Notes: a model not told the origin generated them from the letters alone. A stretch of 64,000 bases of DNA from Fibrobacter succinogenes (GCA_902761355.1 CACWJY010000007.1:1-64000); one strand, 5' to 3'; positions 52,366 through 62,318 are shown, numbered from the stretch's first letter. Translations and numbers: made by a program.

Positions 52366-54429
52366 ATGAAAAGGTTTTCTAAGGTTGCGCTCGGTGTTGC
52401 GCTGCTTGGATTCGCGGGGGCTTATGCCCAGGTAACGCTCGGTTCTGCTGAAGGTTGGCTTGAATCTGCCTATGCCGAATGGGCATCTGATGGTTCCGAT
52501 AGCTACAACGTCTATTATTCGGGCGCTGGTGCAAGTAATGTCAAGGTGGATGCCCAGCTCATCCGCAAATACGGTTCCAAGTACCGTGTCGACGTGGTTG
52601 GCCTCAAGGCAGGTAGCTATACGCTCAAGGTTGCATCTGTAAAAGGTGGCAAGGAGATTGCTTCGACTACTTCCAAGTCGCTGACGGTCAAGGCCCACGA
52701 CCGTGCCGGTTTTGCTTTTAGCAATGGTCGAGTTCCGGGTGCCTACAAGGCTGATGGTACGCTTAAGGATGGCGCCGTCGTGCTTTATATTACCGAGAGC
52801 ACCAAAAATTCGGTGACGATGGATGTGACCATGAATGCCAAGGGCACAAAGAATACTTGCAAGAGCTTTCAGGGTATTTTGAATTGCTACAAGAAGGGGT
52901 ACGAGACGACTCCACTCGACTTGCGCTTTATTGGCAATGTGACGGATTCCGATTCGCTTGTGCAGGGCGACATGATGATTGATCTCGGCAAGTCCGAAAC
53001 GTCCTACGTGACGGTGGAAGGTATCGGTAACGATGCTACGGTAAACGGCTGGGGCATCCGCGTCAAGAATGCTCAGAATGTGGAAATCCGCAACTTGGGC
53101 ATCATGAATGTCGATTCCGATGAAGGCGACAACATTGGCTTGCAGCAGAACAACCAATACGTATGGGTTCACAACAACGATTTTTTCTACGGTCATGCGG
53201 GTAGCGACAAGGACCAGGTCAAGGGCGATGGCGCCTTGGATTGTAAGATGTCCACCTACATTACGTTCAGCTACAACCACTTCTGGGATAATGGCAAGTC
53301 GAACTTGTTAGGTCTCAAGGAAGGGACTAGCGAAGGTTACTACATCACGTATCACCACAACTGGTACGACCATTCCGATAGCCGTCATCCGCGTGTGCGT
53401 TATTACAGCGCCCACGTCTACAACAACTACTACGATGGCAATGCCAAGTATGGTGCAGGTTCTACGCTCGGTTCGTCCGTGTTCATGGAAGCGAACTACT
53501 TCCGCAATTGCAAGTATCCGATGATGACCTCGTTGCAGGGGACCGATGTCTATGCAAGCGGGACCAAGCGTGATCCGACGAACAATGGTACGTTTAGCAA
53601 GGAAGCGGGCGGTACAATCAAGGCTTACAACAATTACATGGAAGGCTCCTACACGTTCATTCCTTATGGCGCAAGCAAGTATGTGCTGAAGGGTGCGGAA
53701 ACTGCTATTGGCGATATTGATTCCAAGGTCGATTTTGATGCTTATGTGGTTAGCAGTCGCGATGCTCAGGTGCCATCTAGTGTCAAGTCTTATTCGGGTG
53801 AAAATACGTACAACAACTTCGATACGGACAAGTCCATCATGTACAGCTACACGGCCGATTCTCCGGAACAGGCTGTAGTGAATGTTCGTGCCTATGCCGG
53901 CCGTGTGCAGGGTGGCGATTTCAAGTGGACTTTTGATAACTCTGTCGATGACGCGTCTTCTGAAGTGAATCAGAAACTCAAGGATGCTTTGATGGCTTAC
54001 AAGGGCAGTAACGGTGAAGTGATGGAATATAGTTCTAGTTCCGAAACTCCGAAATCGTCTAGTTCTTCTGAAACGTCGCAGTCTAGCTCAAGTTCTAAGG
54101 ACCCTGAATCTGTAGAAAGTTCTTCTAGTAGTGAATTGGGGGGTGAGTCTAGTAGCTCGTCTGAAGAACCTGAAATAACGCAAATTGTCAACTCTGTATC
54201 AAATGTTTCTCAACCTGTTCGATATGTGTCTCGCGAGGCGCGCCTTGAAATTTATGCCGAAGATGTGCGTCGCTTGGATATTGTGGCGATGGATGGTCGC
54301 AGGGTGGATTTATCGACCGAAGCTGTGTCGCAGAGGAATGTTGACTTGAGTTCTCTTAAGCCGGGGATTTATCTGGTGCGCCTAGTTGCAAAGGGTGTTG
54401 TGTTCCAGCAAAAGATTGTACGGCGCTAA
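52366..54429 (+). CDS. Secreted PL1-type pectate lyase with Ser-rich linker and sorting tail
   Basis: Cleaves polygalacturonate by beta-elimination outside the cell. A protein of 687 residues. A signal peptide (cut near AGAYAQ) is followed by a fibronectin-III-like beta domain (about 25-120), then a parallel beta-helix with VHNNDFFYGHAG, DGALDCKM, DHSDSRHPRVR (catalytic Arg and neighbours) and YNNYYDG, all typical of PL1. A Ser-rich linker is at residues about 555-605. A C-terminal tail (DIVAMDGRRVDLS...PGIYLVRLVAKG) suits type IX export. It has its own terminator. Confidence 0.9.
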   Translation: MKRFSKVALGVALLGFAGAYAQVTLGSAEGWLESAYAEWASDGSDSYNVYYSGAGASNVKVDAQLIRKYGSKYRVDVVGLKAGSYTLKVASVKGGKEIASTTSKSLTVKAHDRAGFAFSNGRVPGAYKADGTLKDGAVVLYITESTKNSVTMDVTMNAKGTKNTCKSFQGILNCYKKGYETTPLDLRFIGNVTDSDSLVQGDMMIDLGKSETSYVTVEGIGNDATVNGWGIRVKNAQNVEIRNLGIMNVDSDEGDNIGLQQNNQYVWVHNNDFFYGHAGSDKDQVKGDGALDCKMSTYITFSYNHFWDNGKSNLLGLKEGTSEGYYITYHHNWYDHSDSRHPRVRYYSAHVYNNYYDGNAKYGAGSTLGSSVFMEANYFRNCKYPMMTSLQGTDVYASGTKRDPTNNGTFSKEAGGTIKAYNNYMEGSYTFIPYGASKYVLKGAETAIGDIDSKVDFDAYVVSSRDAQVPSSVKSYSGENTYNNFDTDKSIMYSYTADSPEQAVVNVRAYAGRVQGGDFKWTFDNSVDDASSEVNQKLKDALMAYKGSNGEVMEYSSSSETPKSSSSSETSQSSSSSKDPESVESSSSSELGGESSSSSEEPEITQIVNSVSNVSQPVRYVSREARLEIYAEDVRRLDIVAMDGRRVDLSTEAVSQRNVDLSSLKPGIYLVRLVAKGVVFQQKIVRR

Positions 54430-54511
54430 AAAGATTATGTAAAAAAATGCATAAGTTCTGATCGTGGATTTTAATTTAGGTGTTTGGCTGCGTCAGAACT
54501 TTATGTGGAGT

Positions 54512-54541
54512 GGCCCCTGGGTGTAAGCCCGGGGGTCTTTT
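54512..54541 (+). terminator. Terminator after the pectate lyase gene
   Basis: A GC-rich stem (GGCCCCTGGG / CCCGGGGGTC with a G-T pair) and small loop followed by T residues, 83 bases after the stop codon. Confidence 0.75.
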
Positions 54542-54664
54542 GTAAAATTTTTTCAAAAAAGACTCTGGTTGGACTAAAAAAATATTACAAGGAAATTGGC
54601 GGACTCATTACTATCTTTACCACGGGATTATTGGGTTTCACTTAAATCAAAAGGGTCGTGAAGA

Positions 54665-57391
54665 ATGAAAAAGATTCTTGCAATTATGTCTTTGGCTGCG
54701 GTGTCGGCCATGGCAATCAGTGCAAGCAGGCTTGGTCCTGTAAGCACCTACGGTGAACTTAAGGCCAACGGCAGCAAGCTGTCCGGCTCTTGCCCGCAGT
54801 ATGCAAATTCCGCGGTGCAGGTAAAAGGCATGAGCCTTTTTTGGAGTTCTGCTGCAGACAGCGCCACAACATTTTATAACGAATCCGCAATCAACCTCAT
54901 GGTTAAGGAGATGAATATCGAAGTCATCCGTTTTGCCATGGGCGTAAAAAACGATGAATTCGATAAGGGCCGTGGCTACCTCACTGGCGGTGAAGACCTG
55001 CAGAAGGCCATGCTCATGAACGTGGTGAACGCCGCCATCGACAACGACATCTACGTGATTATCGACTGGCACATCGAAAGCGGCAACGGATACACTAGCG
55101 ACGCCGTCAAGTTCTTCGAGTTTGCCGCCCAAAAGTACGGCTCCTACAACAACGTGATTTTCGAAGTGTGGAACGAACCCAAGGACGGCGCTTCCATGGG
55201 TACCGTCGCTTCTCATGCAAACTCTGTGATTTCTGCTATCCGCAAGTACTCCGACAACCTTGTGCTCGTGGGTAGCCCCGAATGGTCCAGCCACCCCGAA
55301 CAGTGCGCTGAGGCTGGTATTCAGGATAGCAAGAATAATTTCGGTTGCACACTCCACTTCTACGCCGACTCCCACTCGGCAAGTGGAGACTACTCTAGCC
55401 GTGCAAACCAGGCCATGAGCAAGAATGTTCCCGTGTTCGCTACTGAATGGGGTACTGTCAACGCCAATGGTAACGGCGGTGCCAACCAGAGCGCAAGCCA
55501 GGCTTGGATCAACTGGATGAACCAGAACAAGATTTCTTGGGCGAACTGGTCCGCTTCTGCTGTGAATGAAGGCTCTGCTGCATTTAACAAGCTCAACATT
55601 GATAACGGCCTCTCTTACTCCACTTCCGGTCAAATGGTTAAGGGCTGGATGAACGGCAAGAGTGGTTATAAGGATTGCGGCCTCCAGAATGGTAACGCCT
55701 CTTCTAACAGTGGCTACTCTACGGGTGTCGCAAATGGCGCTACGACTGATTTGATCGATGATATGGAAGATGGCGACCGTTATGCTTACACGGGTGGTTT
55801 CTGGTCTGCTTGGACCGATGCCAACGAAGATGGCACCAATGGTGTTGGTAAGTCTAGCGTTACGAACAGCACTTGGGAAAATGACTTCGGCAAGACCGTT
55901 TATGATGTTTTGCTCCCGTCCGATGGTGGCAAGAACACTTCGAAGAACATGGTTGGCTTGAAGGGTATCAAGCTTTCTCAGGGTACCTATAGCTACGCTC
56001 CGTATGTGGCTCTCGGCCTCAACCTCAAGAAGGACACGACCGTTATTGACCTTGGCAAGTGCAATGCTATTAGCTACAAGTACAAGGGTGCTCGTCACCA
56101 GTTCCGCGTCGAAACTTCTCTCGTGACGAACTGGAACTTCCATTATGTGGAAAAGGATGCTGCTGAAGACTGGAAGGAAGTTGAACTTTCTTGGGATCAG
56201 TTCAAGCAGGACGACTGGGGCGACAATGACAAGCATTTCAACCTGAAGACGGGTATGAACAAGGTTCAGCGCTTTGGATGGTTCATCAAGGGTGCTTTGA
56301 ATGTGCCGGATGCTCAGAACCAGCCGAAGTATGACTTCCTCTATGTGGATGACGTTCGTTGCGATGGCGTTTCCATTACTGCAATTAGCGGTGGCGCTAG
56401 CGATACTCCGAAGTCTTCTTCTTCTGTCAGTGGCAAGTCCAGCTCTAGCACGGCAAAGTCTAGCTCCAGCAAGGGCGGCAAGTCTAGCTCTAGCGTAAAG
56501 CCGACTTCTTCCTCTTCTTCTGTTGCTCCGGTGATTACGGATCTCTTGATTATCGACGATGTTGAAGACGGTGATGAAGTCCTCAATACCACAGGTACGT
56601 GGTACGCCTATACTGACCAGGAATCTGCTGGTCAGTCTAGCATCACGAACGTTTACGATCCTAAGCTTCCGGGTTATGTCGTTGTGTTCCCGGGTGCAAC
56701 CGATGCCACTAACGGTACTGCCGGCTTTGTTGGCTTGCAGGGAATTGTATGGAACGAAGGTGATTACAAGTATGATCCGTTCGTTGCTCTTGGCTTGAAT
56801 ATGAATGCTGACACCTCGATTGGTATTGACCTGAGCGCTTGCCCGGTATTGAGCTATCGTTATAAGGGTGCTGCTCATACGATTAAGCTGCAAGATGGTC
56901 AGGTGGAAGACTTTGCGTACCATTTCCGCAAGGTTGATGATGCTGCCGAATGGACTACCATCGCCTTTGCTCAAGAAGAATTCAAGCAGCCGTCCTGGAC
57001 TCAGACTAAGGTTGATTTGAATTGGTCTAATATTAAGAAGATTGCTTGGGAAGTTATCGGTGCCAATGGCTATTCTGATACGTTCCAGCCGACGTACAAC
57101 TACCTCTATGTAGATGATCTTAAGTGCGTGGGTGATTTGACTGGTATTCGTACGGCTCGTAAGTCTGCGGGCTCTCTCAAGTTGAGCGTGCAGGGTAGCG
57201 TGCTGAACGTGGTGACTGCATCTGCCGCACGCATTCAGGTGTTCGACATGATGGGTAACCTTGTGGTGAACAAGGTTGAAAATGCCGCTGGCAACCATCA
57301 GTTGTCTCTCGAAGGCATGAACCGTGGTAACTACGTGGTTCGTGTCAAGACCGCTGGTGCTGTAAAGACGGCTCGCGTCTCTCTCAAGTAA
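54665..57391 (+). CDS. GH5 cellulase with two CBM11-type modules and sorting tail
   Basis: Endoglucanase for extracellular beta-glucan cleavage. A protein of 908 residues. Signal peptide (1-20), GH5_2-like domain (about 30-330) with acid/base E171 in EVWNEPKDG, nucleophile E261 in PVFATEWGT and IIDWHIESG. The first CBM11-like module is near 363-565 (LIDDMEDGDRYAYTGGFWSAW). A Ser-rich linker lies near 570-615. The second CBM11-like module is near 628-820 (LIIDDVEDGDEV). The last 70 residues form a type IX-like tail (FDMMGNLVVNK...GNYVVRVKTAG). A long reading frame on the other strand is a shadow. TATCTTTA at 54612-54619 may be its promoter. Confidence 0.93.
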   Translation: MKKILAIMSLAAVSAMAISASRLGPVSTYGELKANGSKLSGSCPQYANSAVQVKGMSLFWSSAADSATTFYNESAINLMVKEMNIEVIRFAMGVKNDEFDKGRGYLTGGEDLQKAMLMNVVNAAIDNDIYVIIDWHIESGNGYTSDAVKFFEFAAQKYGSYNNVIFEVWNEPKDGASMGTVASHANSVISAIRKYSDNLVLVGSPEWSSHPEQCAEAGIQDSKNNFGCTLHFYADSHSASGDYSSRANQAMSKNVPVFATEWGTVNANGNGGANQSASQAWINWMNQNKISWANWSASAVNEGSAAFNKLNIDNGLSYSTSGQMVKGWMNGKSGYKDCGLQNGNASSNSGYSTGVANGATTDLIDDMEDGDRYAYTGGFWSAWTDANEDGTNGVGKSSVTNSTWENDFGKTVYDVLLPSDGGKNTSKNMVGLKGIKLSQGTYSYAPYVALGLNLKKDTTVIDLGKCNAISYKYKGARHQFRVETSLVTNWNFHYVEKDAAEDWKEVELSWDQFKQDDWGDNDKHFNLKTGMNKVQRFGWFIKGALNVPDAQNQPKYDFLYVDDVRCDGVSITAISGGASDTPKSSSSVSGKSSSSTAKSSSSKGGKSSSSVKPTSSSSSVAPVITDLLIIDDVEDGDEVLNTTGTWYAYTDQESAGQSSITNVYDPKLPGYVVVFPGATDATNGTAGFVGLQGIVWNEGDYKYDPFVALGLNMNADTSIGIDLSACPVLSYRYKGAAHTIKLQDGQVEDFAYHFRKVDDAAEWTTIAFAQEEFKQPSWTQTKVDLNWSNIKKIAWEVIGANGYSDTFQPTYNYLYVDDLKCVGDLTGIRTARKSAGSLKLSVQGSVLNVVTASAARIQVFDMMGNLVVNKVENAAGNHQLSLEGMNRGNYVVRVKTAGAVKTARVSLK

Positions 57392-57412
57392 AAAGGTTTA
57401 GGTGAAACTACA

Positions 57413-57440
57413 GCCCGCCGGCTATGCCGGCGGGCTTTTT
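57413..57440 (+). terminator. Rho-independent terminator after the GH5 gene
   Basis: A perfect 10-bp GC stem (GCCCGCCGGC / GCCGGCGGGC) with a 3-base loop and five T residues. Confidence 0.93.
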
Positions 57441-57482
57441 GCTTATAGTTTTAAGTTGAATATTGGCTCGTGCAAATCGAGA

Positions 57483-57992
57483 CTAGGCTTGGCCTAGCTT
57501 TTGCACGACTTCGCCCCAGCCCATCTGGACTAGTGCACCTGCGCGTACCAGGTTCCCTTGGGCTTCTTCATAGGCTTTTAAAAGTTGGTTGTATTCCGAT
57601 ACGTCGCGTCGCAGTTTTACATCTTTGCTAATGCGACGGAGGAGCATGTCCTGTTTCCACTGTGCGGCGGCGGAGAGCTTCTGACAAGAAACGTCGAGCG
57701 CGTCCAGGTAGGCGGGGACTGCGTTTAGGAAAGTCTTTTCGAAATCCTTGGCCTTGTTTTTTGCCTGTAATACAAGATTTTTCTGATTGATGGTGTTCTT
57801 GCGGATTTCGCTCATAAGGCGAACGATGCGTTCGTAGTCCACCTGGGGCCAAATAAGGCTGAATGGCCACATCTTTTTCCAGTGAAACTTGAACATGGAC
57901 TCGTGGGCGGTGTTTTTTGCGCGCAGGAGTTCTTTAAGGTTGTTAAAAATGACCTGTGATGGGAGCATTTCTTTATTTTCTTGTTCGCTCAT
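57483..57992 (-). CDS. LemA-like helical protein, 169 residues
   Basis: Mostly helical and without a signal peptide. It holds FHWKKMWPFSLIWPQVDYERIVRLM, long heptad-like runs (LVLQAKNKAKDFEKTF, SEYNQLLKAYEEAQGNLV) and a Trp-containing end. The helical layout recalls LemA-type proteins, but the match is weak. ATG 57992 lies 5 bases behind TATATTGC, which fixes the start over 58094. The function is unknown. Confidence 0.55.
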   Translation of the reverse strand: MSEQENKEMLPSQVIFNNLKELLRAKNTAHESMFKFHWKKMWPFSLIWPQVDYERIVRLMSEIRKNTINQKNLVLQAKNKAKDFEKTFLNAVPAYLDALDVSCQKLSAAAQWKQDMLLRRISKDVKLRRDVSEYNQLLKAYEEAQGNLVRAGALVQMGWGEVVQKLGQA

Positions 57993-58114
57993 GGCCTGCA
58001 ATATACTAAAAAAGGCGCCATTTCGGTAAAAAAGAAATTTTTTTTCAATTCGTTGCTTGTTTTTTTTTATTTTGGAATTAAATTCTATGTGCAAAAACTT
58101 GCAAAAGGATACTT

Positions 58115-58672
58115 ATGGATAAAAAGAAATTTAAAATTTTGGCGATTGTGGACGTGGTCCTTGTGATTGGCCTTTTTGTATTGATGATGGTGCTTAAGGG
58201 CCAGTACAACGACCAGGCTCAGAAGTCCGTGAATGAACAGGTGGGTGCATACCTCGAACAGTCGAACGGAGCCGTTCAGGAACAGTGGAAGTCTGTTGAC
58301 CAGTATGGCATGGCTTGGCGCCTGGTATATGCAACGCTTACGACTGCAAAGACCGAGGCCGCCTTTAATGCGACCGTCAAGGCTATTGAAGCCGACAAGG
58401 ATGCCCGCTTTAAGCAGCTTTCTTATATGTACACCGCTGCTGGCATTCCGCCCAAGGCTCAGAATTCCATTTACGAAAAGGCCGGACTTGCTGACAAGTT
58501 CCTTCTGAAAGACGAAAAGGGCGTCAAGGAAGTCGCTTGTGGTAAGAACTGTGTGATTTCGTTTACCTTTGCCAAGGGTAAGCTGAAAAAGGCTGACTAC
58601 AAGGCCTTGGTTGATTACAACATGACTGAAAACTTTAAGCTGGAAGCCCCCGCGGCATTCCATTTCGAATAA
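58115..58672 (+). CDS. Single-pass membrane protein, first of a tandem pair
   Basis: A protein of 185 residues. A short N-terminal membrane segment (ILAIVDVVLVIGLFVLMMVL, residues about 8-27) anchors a mostly helical external domain, with QYGMAWRLVYATLTTAKTEAAFNATVKAIEADKD. One Cys pair (ACGKNC) is in the C-terminal third. The following gene has the same layout (membrane segment, then NVWALACETVQSAKTSQDQA). It starts about 9 bases behind AAAAGGA. No family is recognised. Confidence 0.66.
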   Translation: MDKKKFKILAIVDVVLVIGLFVLMMVLKGQYNDQAQKSVNEQVGAYLEQSNGAVQEQWKSVDQYGMAWRLVYATLTTAKTEAAFNATVKAIEADKDARFKQLSYMYTAAGIPPKAQNSIYEKAGLADKFLLKDEKGVKEVACGKNCVISFTFAKGKLKKADYKALVDYNMTENFKLEAPAAFHFE

Positions 58673-58683
58673 GGAGTGTGGCG

Positions 58684-59172
58684 ATGAACGCAAAAACTTT
58701 ATCTATTGCGCTTTCGGTTTTGGTGATTGCCCTGCTTGCGACTCTTTTGATGCAGAAAGGCAGCTACGTATCTCAGGCAACGGAACACTACAACAAGACG
58801 ACTGGTAATTCCTATAAGGGGGCTTCTAGGATTATCGAATACGTGAATAATTCTATCGACGTCAACAAGAACGTCTGGGCCCTCGCCTGCGAAACTGTGC
58901 AGAGTGCAAAGACCTCTCAAGACCAGGCTCGCCTCGAAGCCAAGTTCTTCCCGGCAACCAAGGGCTCTATGAGCATTGCCAATATGACTCGTCGTTTTGA
59001 AGCCTCGAGTGCATACTACTTTGTCTCTACGTTCTCTAAGGTCGAAGTTGACAAGAAAACCGAAGTCAAGTCTTTGGCCGGCCTTGTCTCTGTTGACGTG
59101 AATGCACTTCTTGGCAATGTGGCGATTGCTTCTGCTGCCGAAGAAGAAAGCGAGGACGAAGGCGAAGAGTAA
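58684..59172 (+). CDS. Single-pass membrane protein, second of the tandem pair
   Basis: A protein of 162 residues. N-terminal membrane segment (LSIALSVLVIALLATLLM, about 5-22), then a helical external domain and a very acidic C-terminus (EEESEDEGEE). AAGGAG stands 7 bases before ATG 58684, and only 11 bases separate it from the preceding paralogue. An SAKT / TAKT motif within a similar helix is shared by the two. Its role is unknown; thiD follows after a hairpin. Confidence 0.66.
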   Translation: MNAKTLSIALSVLVIALLATLLMQKGSYVSQATEHYNKTTGNSYKGASRIIEYVNNSIDVNKNVWALACETVQSAKTSQDQARLEAKFFPATKGSMSIANMTRRFEASSAYYFVSTFSKVEVDKKTEVKSLAGLVSVDVNALLGNVAIASAAEEESEDEGEE

Positions 59173-59199
59173 TCTCGCCCTTGGCAAGATAAGTCTTTC

Positions 59200-59226
59200 A
59201 ATCGCCCTGGGGTATCCGGGGCGATT
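59200..59226 (+). other. Hairpin between the tandem pair and thiD
   Basis: An inverted repeat AATCGCCC / GGGCGATT around a GC-rich loop, without a T-run. It may slow transcription or stabilise the message rather than end it. Confidence 0.45.
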
Positions 59227-59258
59227 GGCAATTAAGGAATGGGTAAAAGGATTGGGTT

Positions 59259-60002
59259 ATGGCAGAAAAATTGATTCATGCGCTGACGGTTGCCGGCTTT
59301 GACGGTTCGGCAGGGGCAGGCTTTATCTCGGACATCAAGACGATGGCGCATTTTGGCGTGTATGGACAGGCCGTTTGCACCGCGCTCACACAACAGAACG
59401 AAGAAGAATTCATTGCTCCCGGCTGGGTTATCTGGGACCGTATCGAAGCTCAACTCGAAACACTTTTCAAGAAGCATACCTTCAAGTATGTCAAGATAGG
59501 CCTTGTCGAAAAGGCGCGTACGTTAAAGCGCGTCGTGGAATTTGTTCGCGAAAAGTCCCCGGACGCATTTATCGTGTGGGACCCGATTGCAAGTGCTAGT
59601 GCGGGTTTCCACTTTATGCGCGATGCCGAAAAATTTTTGCCCATCATGAAGTCTATTGACTTGATAACCCCGAATCAGGATGAATTTGCCTACTTGGGAC
59701 TCGGCCTTGCAGAATCCCGCGGTGAAATCCGCATGGGTCATGATTTTGCGGTGCTCCTGAAGGGCGGCCATGCCCGCGGTAAGGAATCAATCGATACCTT
59801 GTGGTACAAGGACGAACAGTTCAAGTTCAAGAGCCCTCGGCTCCCAGGAAAGGGAAAGCACGGTACCGGCTGTGTTCTCAGCTCGGCAATCCTTGCGAAC
59901 GTGGCTCTTGGCAAGGATGTTCCCACCGCCTGCGAAATCGCCAAACAATACATGAACGAGTATCTGAAAACAGGCGAAGGCCGCTTAGGGTTTTTAGTTT
60001 AA
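59259..60002 (+). CDS. thiD: Hydroxymethylpyrimidine kinase / phosphomethylpyrimidine kinase
   Basis: Thiamine pathway: phosphorylates HMP and HMP-P. A protein of 247 residues of the ribokinase fold. ALTVAGFDGSAGAGFISDIKTM is the substrate-binding start, TPNQDEFAYLG the middle, and GKGKHGTGCVLSSAILANVALG the anion hole with the catalytic Asp replaced by the family's GTGC. Related pyridoxal kinases share this fold. GGGTAAAAGGATT precedes the ATG. No TPP riboswitch or other thi gene was seen. Confidence 0.87.
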   Translation: MAEKLIHALTVAGFDGSAGAGFISDIKTMAHFGVYGQAVCTALTQQNEEEFIAPGWVIWDRIEAQLETLFKKHTFKYVKIGLVEKARTLKRVVEFVREKSPDAFIVWDPIASASAGFHFMRDAEKFLPIMKSIDLITPNQDEFAYLGLGLAESRGEIRMGHDFAVLLKGGHARGKESIDTLWYKDEQFKFKSPRLPGKGKHGTGCVLSSAILANVALGKDVPTACEIAKQYMNEYLKTGEGRLGFLV

Positions 60003-60151
60003 GCAAGATTCTTTAAAAGTGCCACACGGATTGTACTAAAGTACTAAATGCTAGGCTCGGAAATAGGCTTGCAAGCAATCCTGCTTCACTCGCCTTACGC
60101 ATTTATTTGATTTTTACTAACGTAAAATCTGTTTTATATGGGTTAGTATTT

Positions 60152-60372
60152 ATGGGTAAAATTTCGATAGCGTTGGCGATATTCGCGTTAGGTTTGGTTG
60201 CCTGTGATGGTTCTGGTACGAGTTCTACGGAACAGAATTCTGAATCTGAGTTGGAGTCTTCTAGCAGTAACTCTGCTGGTGTAGACTGTTTGGCTCTTAT
60301 AATCGCGAATCTGTGAACCTGAGCAGCACTGATAAGTACAGCGCACTCTCTGTTCGTTGTGTAAAGGACTAA
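60152..60372 (+). pseudogene. FISUMP lipoprotein remnant with internal deletion and frameshift
   Basis: The N-terminal frame from ATG 60152 encodes a lipoprotein signal (GLVACDG, lipobox LVAC) and a Ser-rich segment (ESELESSSSNSAG), then stops at 60316. A second frame to the TAA at 60370-60372 encodes NRESVNLSSTDKYSALSVRCVKD, the end of a FISUMP domain as in the gene at 21323-22306 (YALSVRCLKN). The central domain of about 150 residues is missing and the two halves are out of frame. The break is near 60280-60290. Confidence 0.78.
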
Positions 60373-60414
60373 AACGGTGAAATGCCGTTAGGCATTTCGA
60401 ATCCGTGTGGCAAC

Positions 60415-60440
60415 AAAAAAGGCACTCGATTGAGTGCCTT
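60415..60440 (-). terminator. Rho-independent terminator after typA (minus strand)
   Basis: A perfect stem AAGGCACTC / GAGTGCCTT with a 4-base loop. On the minus strand it is followed by a run of T residues, 46 bases past the typA stop. A second hairpin (AAATGCC / GGCATTT) lies just beyond, near 60380. Confidence 0.85.
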
Positions 60441-60485
60441 AAAATTTTTGAGCATTGCTTCGCCCCGATGGGGCCTCGCAATGGA

Positions 60486-62318
60486 TTAATCTTCTTCGGC
60501 CGGGCGCTTGGAGAGCTGCTTACGCTTGATCGGATCGAGCTCGGTCTTGCGGAGGCGCAGCACTTCCGGCGTGACTTCGATGCATTCGTCTTCGTTGATG
60601 AAGGTGACGCATTCTTCCAAAGTCAGGCGGCGGTACGGAGTCAGCTGAATCATGTCGTCAGCGGACTTGGAGCGCATGTTGGTAAGGTGCTTACCCTTGG
60701 TCACGTTCACGATAATGTCGACGTCGCGGTTGTGTTCACCTACGATCATGCCCGGATAAACTTCGGCACCCGGTCCGATGATGAGGTAACCGCGGTCTTC
60801 CAGGTTGGAAAGGGCATAGCTTGCGGCTTCGCCCGGTTCCTTCGCGATGAGCACGCCGTTCACGCGGGCCGGAATTTCGCCCTTGTACGGTTCGTAGTCC
60901 TTGAAGATGGACTGGCTGATGGCGTAACCCTTGGAGAGGGAAAGAAGCTTCGGACGGATACCGATAAGGCCACGGCTCGGAACGAGGTATTCGAGAGTGA
61001 CACGGTCGTTTTCGTCGGTGGTCATGTTGACCATTTCGCCCTTACGGGTGTTGATTTCCTGAATGCAGGCGCCGCTGAATTCGCTCGGAACTTCGACCTT
61101 GAATTCTTCGATCGGTTCCAGGAGCTTGCCGTTTTCGTCATTCTTGAAAATCACCTGCGGAGAACCGATGGTGAATTCATAGAGTTCACGACGCATGTTT
61201 TCGACGAGGATGGTCAAGTGGAGAATGCCACGGCCAGACACCTTGAAGGTAGATGCGCCGTCGACCTTTTCGACGAGGAGGGCGGGGTCAGCCATGTGGG
61301 CGCGTTCCAGACGTTCCTGGAGCTGGTTACCCGTCATGAACTTTCCACCGTACTTACCAGCCAGAGGCGAGGTGTTCACGGTGAAGAGCATAGAAATGGT
61401 CGGCGGGTCAATGTGGATGCGGGGGAGGTGCACCGGATTGTTCGTCGAAGAAAGGGTATCACCGATGTCGAAGTTGTCGAGACCGGCGATCAAGATGATG
61501 TCGCCCGGACCGGCTTCTTCGATCGGCTGCGGAGTCAGGCCTTCGTAGCGCAGAATCTTCTGGATACGGATGTTCTTGACCTTCCCGTCGGTCATAGCCT
61601 GGGCAACGGTCATGTTCGGCTTGAAGGTACCCTGCTGCACGCGGCCCACGGCCAAGCGGCCAAGGAAGCCCGAGTATTCGAGGGAGGCAATCTGCAGAAG
61701 CGGTTCTGCATTCGGATCGCCCTTCGGGGCCGGGATGCGTTCGATAATCTTGTCCATCAAAATGTGGAAGTCGCCATCGGGGTCTTCCATTTCGGCCTTG
61801 CAGATGCCCTTACGGCCAGAACCGAACACCTTGTCGAAGTCGAGCTGCTGTTCGTTGGCGTCGAGTTCGCAGAACAGGTCGAACACCTTGTCGAGGGCGC
61901 CGTGCGGGTTACAGCCGTCACGGTCGATCTTGTTCACGACCACGATAGGAATAAGTCCCATTTCAAGGGCCTTCTGGGTCACAAAACGGGTCTGAGCCAT
62001 GGGGCCTTCGAAGGCGTCCACCACCAGAATCACGCCGTCCACCGTACCAAGAACGCGTTCCACCTGGCCACCGAAGTCGGCGTGCCCCGGGGTATCGACG
62101 ATGTTCACGCGGTAGCCCTTGTACATGACGCTCGTGTTCTTGGAAAGGATGGTGATGCCGCGTTCACGTTCCAGGTTGTCGGAGTCCATCACGCGTTCGT
62201 TCACTTCTTCGTTTTCGTGGAAGGTTCCGCACTGCTTGAGGAGCTGGTCCACCAGGGTAGTTTTACCGTGGTCAACGTGGGCGATAATGGCGACGTTTCT
62301 GATTTTAGATGTATCCAT
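60486..62318 (-). CDS. typA: Ribosome-associated GTPase TypA/BipA
   Basis: A translational GTPase of 610 residues. G1 is AHVDHGKTT (residues about 15-23), G3 is DTPGH (about 76-80), G4 is NKID (about 130-133). The domains follow EF-G order, with the TypA-specific C-terminal domain ([15 protein letters not shown] near the end). It acts in 50S subunit assembly and stress response. Its TAAATTTG/TTG promoter lies upstream at 62353-62383. A long reading frame on the opposite strand is a shadow. Confidence 0.96.
   Translation of the reverse strand: MDTSKIRNVAIIAHVDHGKTTLVDQLLKQCGTFHENEEVNERVMDSDNLERERGITILSKNTSVMYKGYRVNIVDTPGHADFGGQVERVLGTVDGVILVVDAFEGPMAQTRFVTQKALEMGLIPIVVVNKIDRDGCNPHGALDKVFDLFCELDANEQQLDFDKVFGSGRKGICKAEMEDPDGDFHILMDKIIERIPAPKGDPNAEPLLQIASLEYSGFLGRLAVGRVQQGTFKPNMTVAQAMTDGKVKNIRIQKILRYEGLTPQPIEEAGPGDIILIAGLDNFDIGDTLSSTNNPVHLPRIHIDPPTISMLFTVNTSPLAGKYGGKFMTGNQLQERLERAHMADPALLVEKVDGASTFKVSGRGILHLTILVENMRRELYEFTIGSPQVIFKNDENGKLLEPIEEFKVEVPSEFSGACIQEINTRKGEMVNMTTDENDRVTLEYLVPSRGLIGIRPKLLSLSKGYAISQSIFKDYEPYKGEIPARVNGVLIAKEPGEAASYALSNLEDRGYLIIGPGAEVYPGMIVGEHNRDVDIIVNVTKGKHLTNMRSKSADDMIQLTPYRRLTLEECVTFINEDECIEVTPEVLRLRKTELDPIKRKQLSKRPAEED

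Noticed and set aside
54001-54180. Ser-codon repeats in the pectate lyase gene as a possible repeat array
   Set aside because: They are the low-complexity Ser linker of a secreted enzyme. No CRISPR-like regular spacing.
54647-57298. Minus-strand reading frame of 883 codons
   Set aside because: It lies antisense to the GH5 gene, has no recognisable domain, and arises from the biased codon use of the real gene.
59173-59258. Possible TPP riboswitch before thiD
   Set aside because: Only 86 bases with a simple hairpin; no CUGAGA-type core was seen.
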